From: Saprospiraceae bacterium
GTDB taxonomy: Bacteria > Bacteroidota > Bacteroidia > Chitinophagales > Saprospiraceae
Assembly (NCBI GenBank): GCA_017985675.1
Contig: JAGNXB010000001.1
Location: 186,001 to 250,000, forward strand
DNA: 64,000 bases
Reading direction: 5' to 3'
Below the pieces are notes generated by a model. It had not been told where the DNA came from, made no database searches, and saw nothing but the letters and a program-made list of their open reading frames with translations. The position numbers and the translations under genes were made by a program. Shown here piece by piece: positions 62,851 through 64,000 of the stretch. The first letter of the stretch is position 1, and every line of letters begins with the position of its first letter.

Positions 62851-64000
62851 ATGCCTAAATTAAGCTACATCATATGGCATTGTCTCTTTTCTCTAAGTGC
62901 GCCTTTGATCTCAGCATGTAAAGCGCCAGTTCATTCGCCAACTCCAGTCCCTCAGCATGAAGTTCGCGTTCGTCCCGGTGCATGGCAAACAGAGGCTTAT
63001 TATCCTATGTTGAAAGGCAAAAAATTTGCAATAGTTTGCAATCATACTGCTACAGTGGGTGTCACACATTTAGTAGATACATTAATACGTGCAGGTCTTA
63101 AACCCTCAAAACTATTCGCTCCTGAGCACGGTTTTCGGGGAGATCTGCCAGATGGACACCATTTTGGCAACAGGGTAGATAAAACAACGGGTATCCCGAT
63201 TATTTCTGTCTATGGTCAAAATAAAAAGCCCCAAAAGGAAGATTTGGCTGATTTGGATGTAATGGTTTTTGATATTCAGGATGTCGGTGCCAGATTTTAC
63301 ACATACCTGTCAACAATGCATTATATTATGCAGGCATGTGCAGAACTTGATCTGCCTTTAATTGTGCTGGACAGGCCCAACCCTAATGGTCATTGCATTG
63401 ATGGGCCGTTATTGGATTGGTCTTATGAGTCGTTTGTAGGGATGCATCCTGTTCCGGTAGTGTATGGTATGACCATAGGTGAATATGCATCGATGATTAA
63501 TGGTGAAGGTTGGTTGGAAGGCGATGTGGTATGCGACTTAAAGGTCATACCCTTGTCAAACTATGACCGGAAAAAGCCTTTTGAACTTCTGGATAGACCA
63601 TCGCCCAATCTCCCCAACATGAGAGCTATCTATTTGTATCCTTCGTTGTGTTTTTTTGAAGGCACAAAAATGAGTGTAGGTAGAGGAACGCCATTTCCAT
63701 TTCAATTGATAGGTCATCCGGATTTACAAATTGGTGATACCAGGTTTATGCCTGTGTCAAAACCCGAGTCTACAGATCCACCCCAAAAAAACAAGGAATG
63801 CAGAGGATTTGATTTGACAGAATTGGAAGAAGATCATCTCTTTCAAAAAAGGAGAATTGACTTGAAATGGCTCTTGGAAAGCTATGCTGCTTTTCCAGAT
63901 AAGGAAGCCTTTTTTCTCAAATCAGGATTCTTTGACAAACTGGCAGGGACTGACAAACTGAGATTGCAAATTACCATGGGGTTGGATGAGGTGGCTATAC
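62851..64000 (+). CDS. DUF1343/NamZ-like exo-beta-N-acetylmuramidase lipoprotein (cut by window edge)
   Basis: A frame starting at ATG 62851 ('MPKLSYIIWH') stays open to the window edge (383 codons). It has a lipobox-like 'LISAC' near residue 22, so it is probably a lipoprotein. 'LFAPEHGFRG', 'VFDIQDVGARFYTYLSTMHY', 'VLDRPNPNG' and 'FFEGTKMSVGRGT' are the conserved motifs of DUF1343, now known as the NamZ exo-acting N-acetylmuramidase family that recycles peptidoglycan. Divergent from the exonuclease gene by 23 bases, so the two share a very short intergenic region. The missing C-terminus prevents further judgement. Confidence 0.88.
   Translation, partial: MPKLSYIIWHCLFSLSAPLISACKAPVHSPTPVPQHEVRVRPGAWQTEAYYPMLKGKKFAIVCNHTATVGVTHLVDTLIRAGLKPSKLFAPEHGFRGDLPDGHHFGNRVDKTTGIPIISVYGQNKKPQKEDLADLDVMVFDIQDVGARFYTYLSTMHYIMQACAELDLPLIVLDRPNPNGHCIDGPLLDWSYESFVGMHPVPVVYGMTIGEYASMINGEGWLEGDVVCDLKVIPLSNYDRKKPFELLDRPSPNLPNMRAIYLYPSLCFFEGTKMSVGRGTPFPFQLIGHPDLQIGDTRFMPVSKPESTDPPQKNKECRGFDLTELEEDHLFQKRRIDLKWLLESYAAFPDKEAFFLKSGFFDKLAGTDKLRLQITMGLDEVAI

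Overview
The window is a chromosomal segment of a member of the Bacteroidota, most likely of the Saprospiria (Saprospiraceae/Lewinella-like). The evidence is gene content: type IX secretion (T9SS) sorting domains of both classes, a PorP/SprF-like protein, DUF4249, DUF3822 and DUF4296 proteins, a TAnnTTTG-type -7 promoter element, poor Shine-Dalgarno sequences, and very large HYR-repeat secreted proteins. The genus is inference. I ran no searches; family names come from motif recognition.

Layout. 1-599: end of a DUF4249 lipoprotein. 758-8672 (minus): a T9SS type-B cassette made of a 1,530-aa cohesin-like/HYR adhesin with a gliding-type C-terminal domain, a PorP/SprF-like outer-membrane protein and an OmpA/PD40/SPOR periplasmic protein, closed by a terminator. 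8785-18504 (minus): a 3,239-aa HYR-repeat protein with SprB-like, dockerin-like and cohesin-like modules and a type-A sorting tail. 18505-21017: a 2.5-kb gene-free island packed with several repeat families, bordered by tRNA-Arg(CCU). 21159-33996: mostly housekeeping genes (MmcQ/YjbR, FAD oxidoreductase, Kazal-type lipoprotein, DUF697 protein, tsaD, DUF3822, rsmD, argS, glnS, pyrR-pyrB, thioredoxin-like protein). 34077-42139: AsmA-like protein, RNase D, an orphan dual-ATPase ABC protein, MBL hydrolase and fmt. 42345-46924: an SCP2-like protein, a C39-peptidase/ABC-exporter-like protein with a degenerate ATPase, a putative adaptor-like membrane protein and a ChaN-like protein. 47036-62827: lpdA, rhomboid, rlmH, SWIM protein, SixA-like phosphatase, DUF4296, PhoB/PhoR-like two-component pair, ABC-F, RluA-family synthase, a RibF-glycosyltransferase fusion, mrp-nfu-pyrF, and an exonuclease/GIY-YIG protein. 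62851 to the edge: start of a NamZ-like (DUF1343) lipoprotein.

How the genes fit together. The first 18.5 kb is devoted to surface display through T9SS: two huge secreted proteins with different sorting tails, and the outer-membrane and peptidoglycan-binding partners normally linked to type-B cargo. Most of the rest is translation, tRNA and rRNA modification, pyrimidine synthesis and cofactor biology.

The best candidates for something undescribed are: (1) the protein at 42728-44689, which keeps a complete C39 peptidase catalytic set but has lost every ATPase motif of the exporter, next to a degenerate-looking adaptor; (2) the RibF-glycosyltransferase fusion at 56958-58964; (3) the cohesin-like/dockerin-like arrangement in two neighbouring T9SS cargo proteins; (4) an RsmD whose catalytic (D/N)PPY motif reads GPPY; and (5) the nested direct and inverted repeats at 19.5-21.0 kb.
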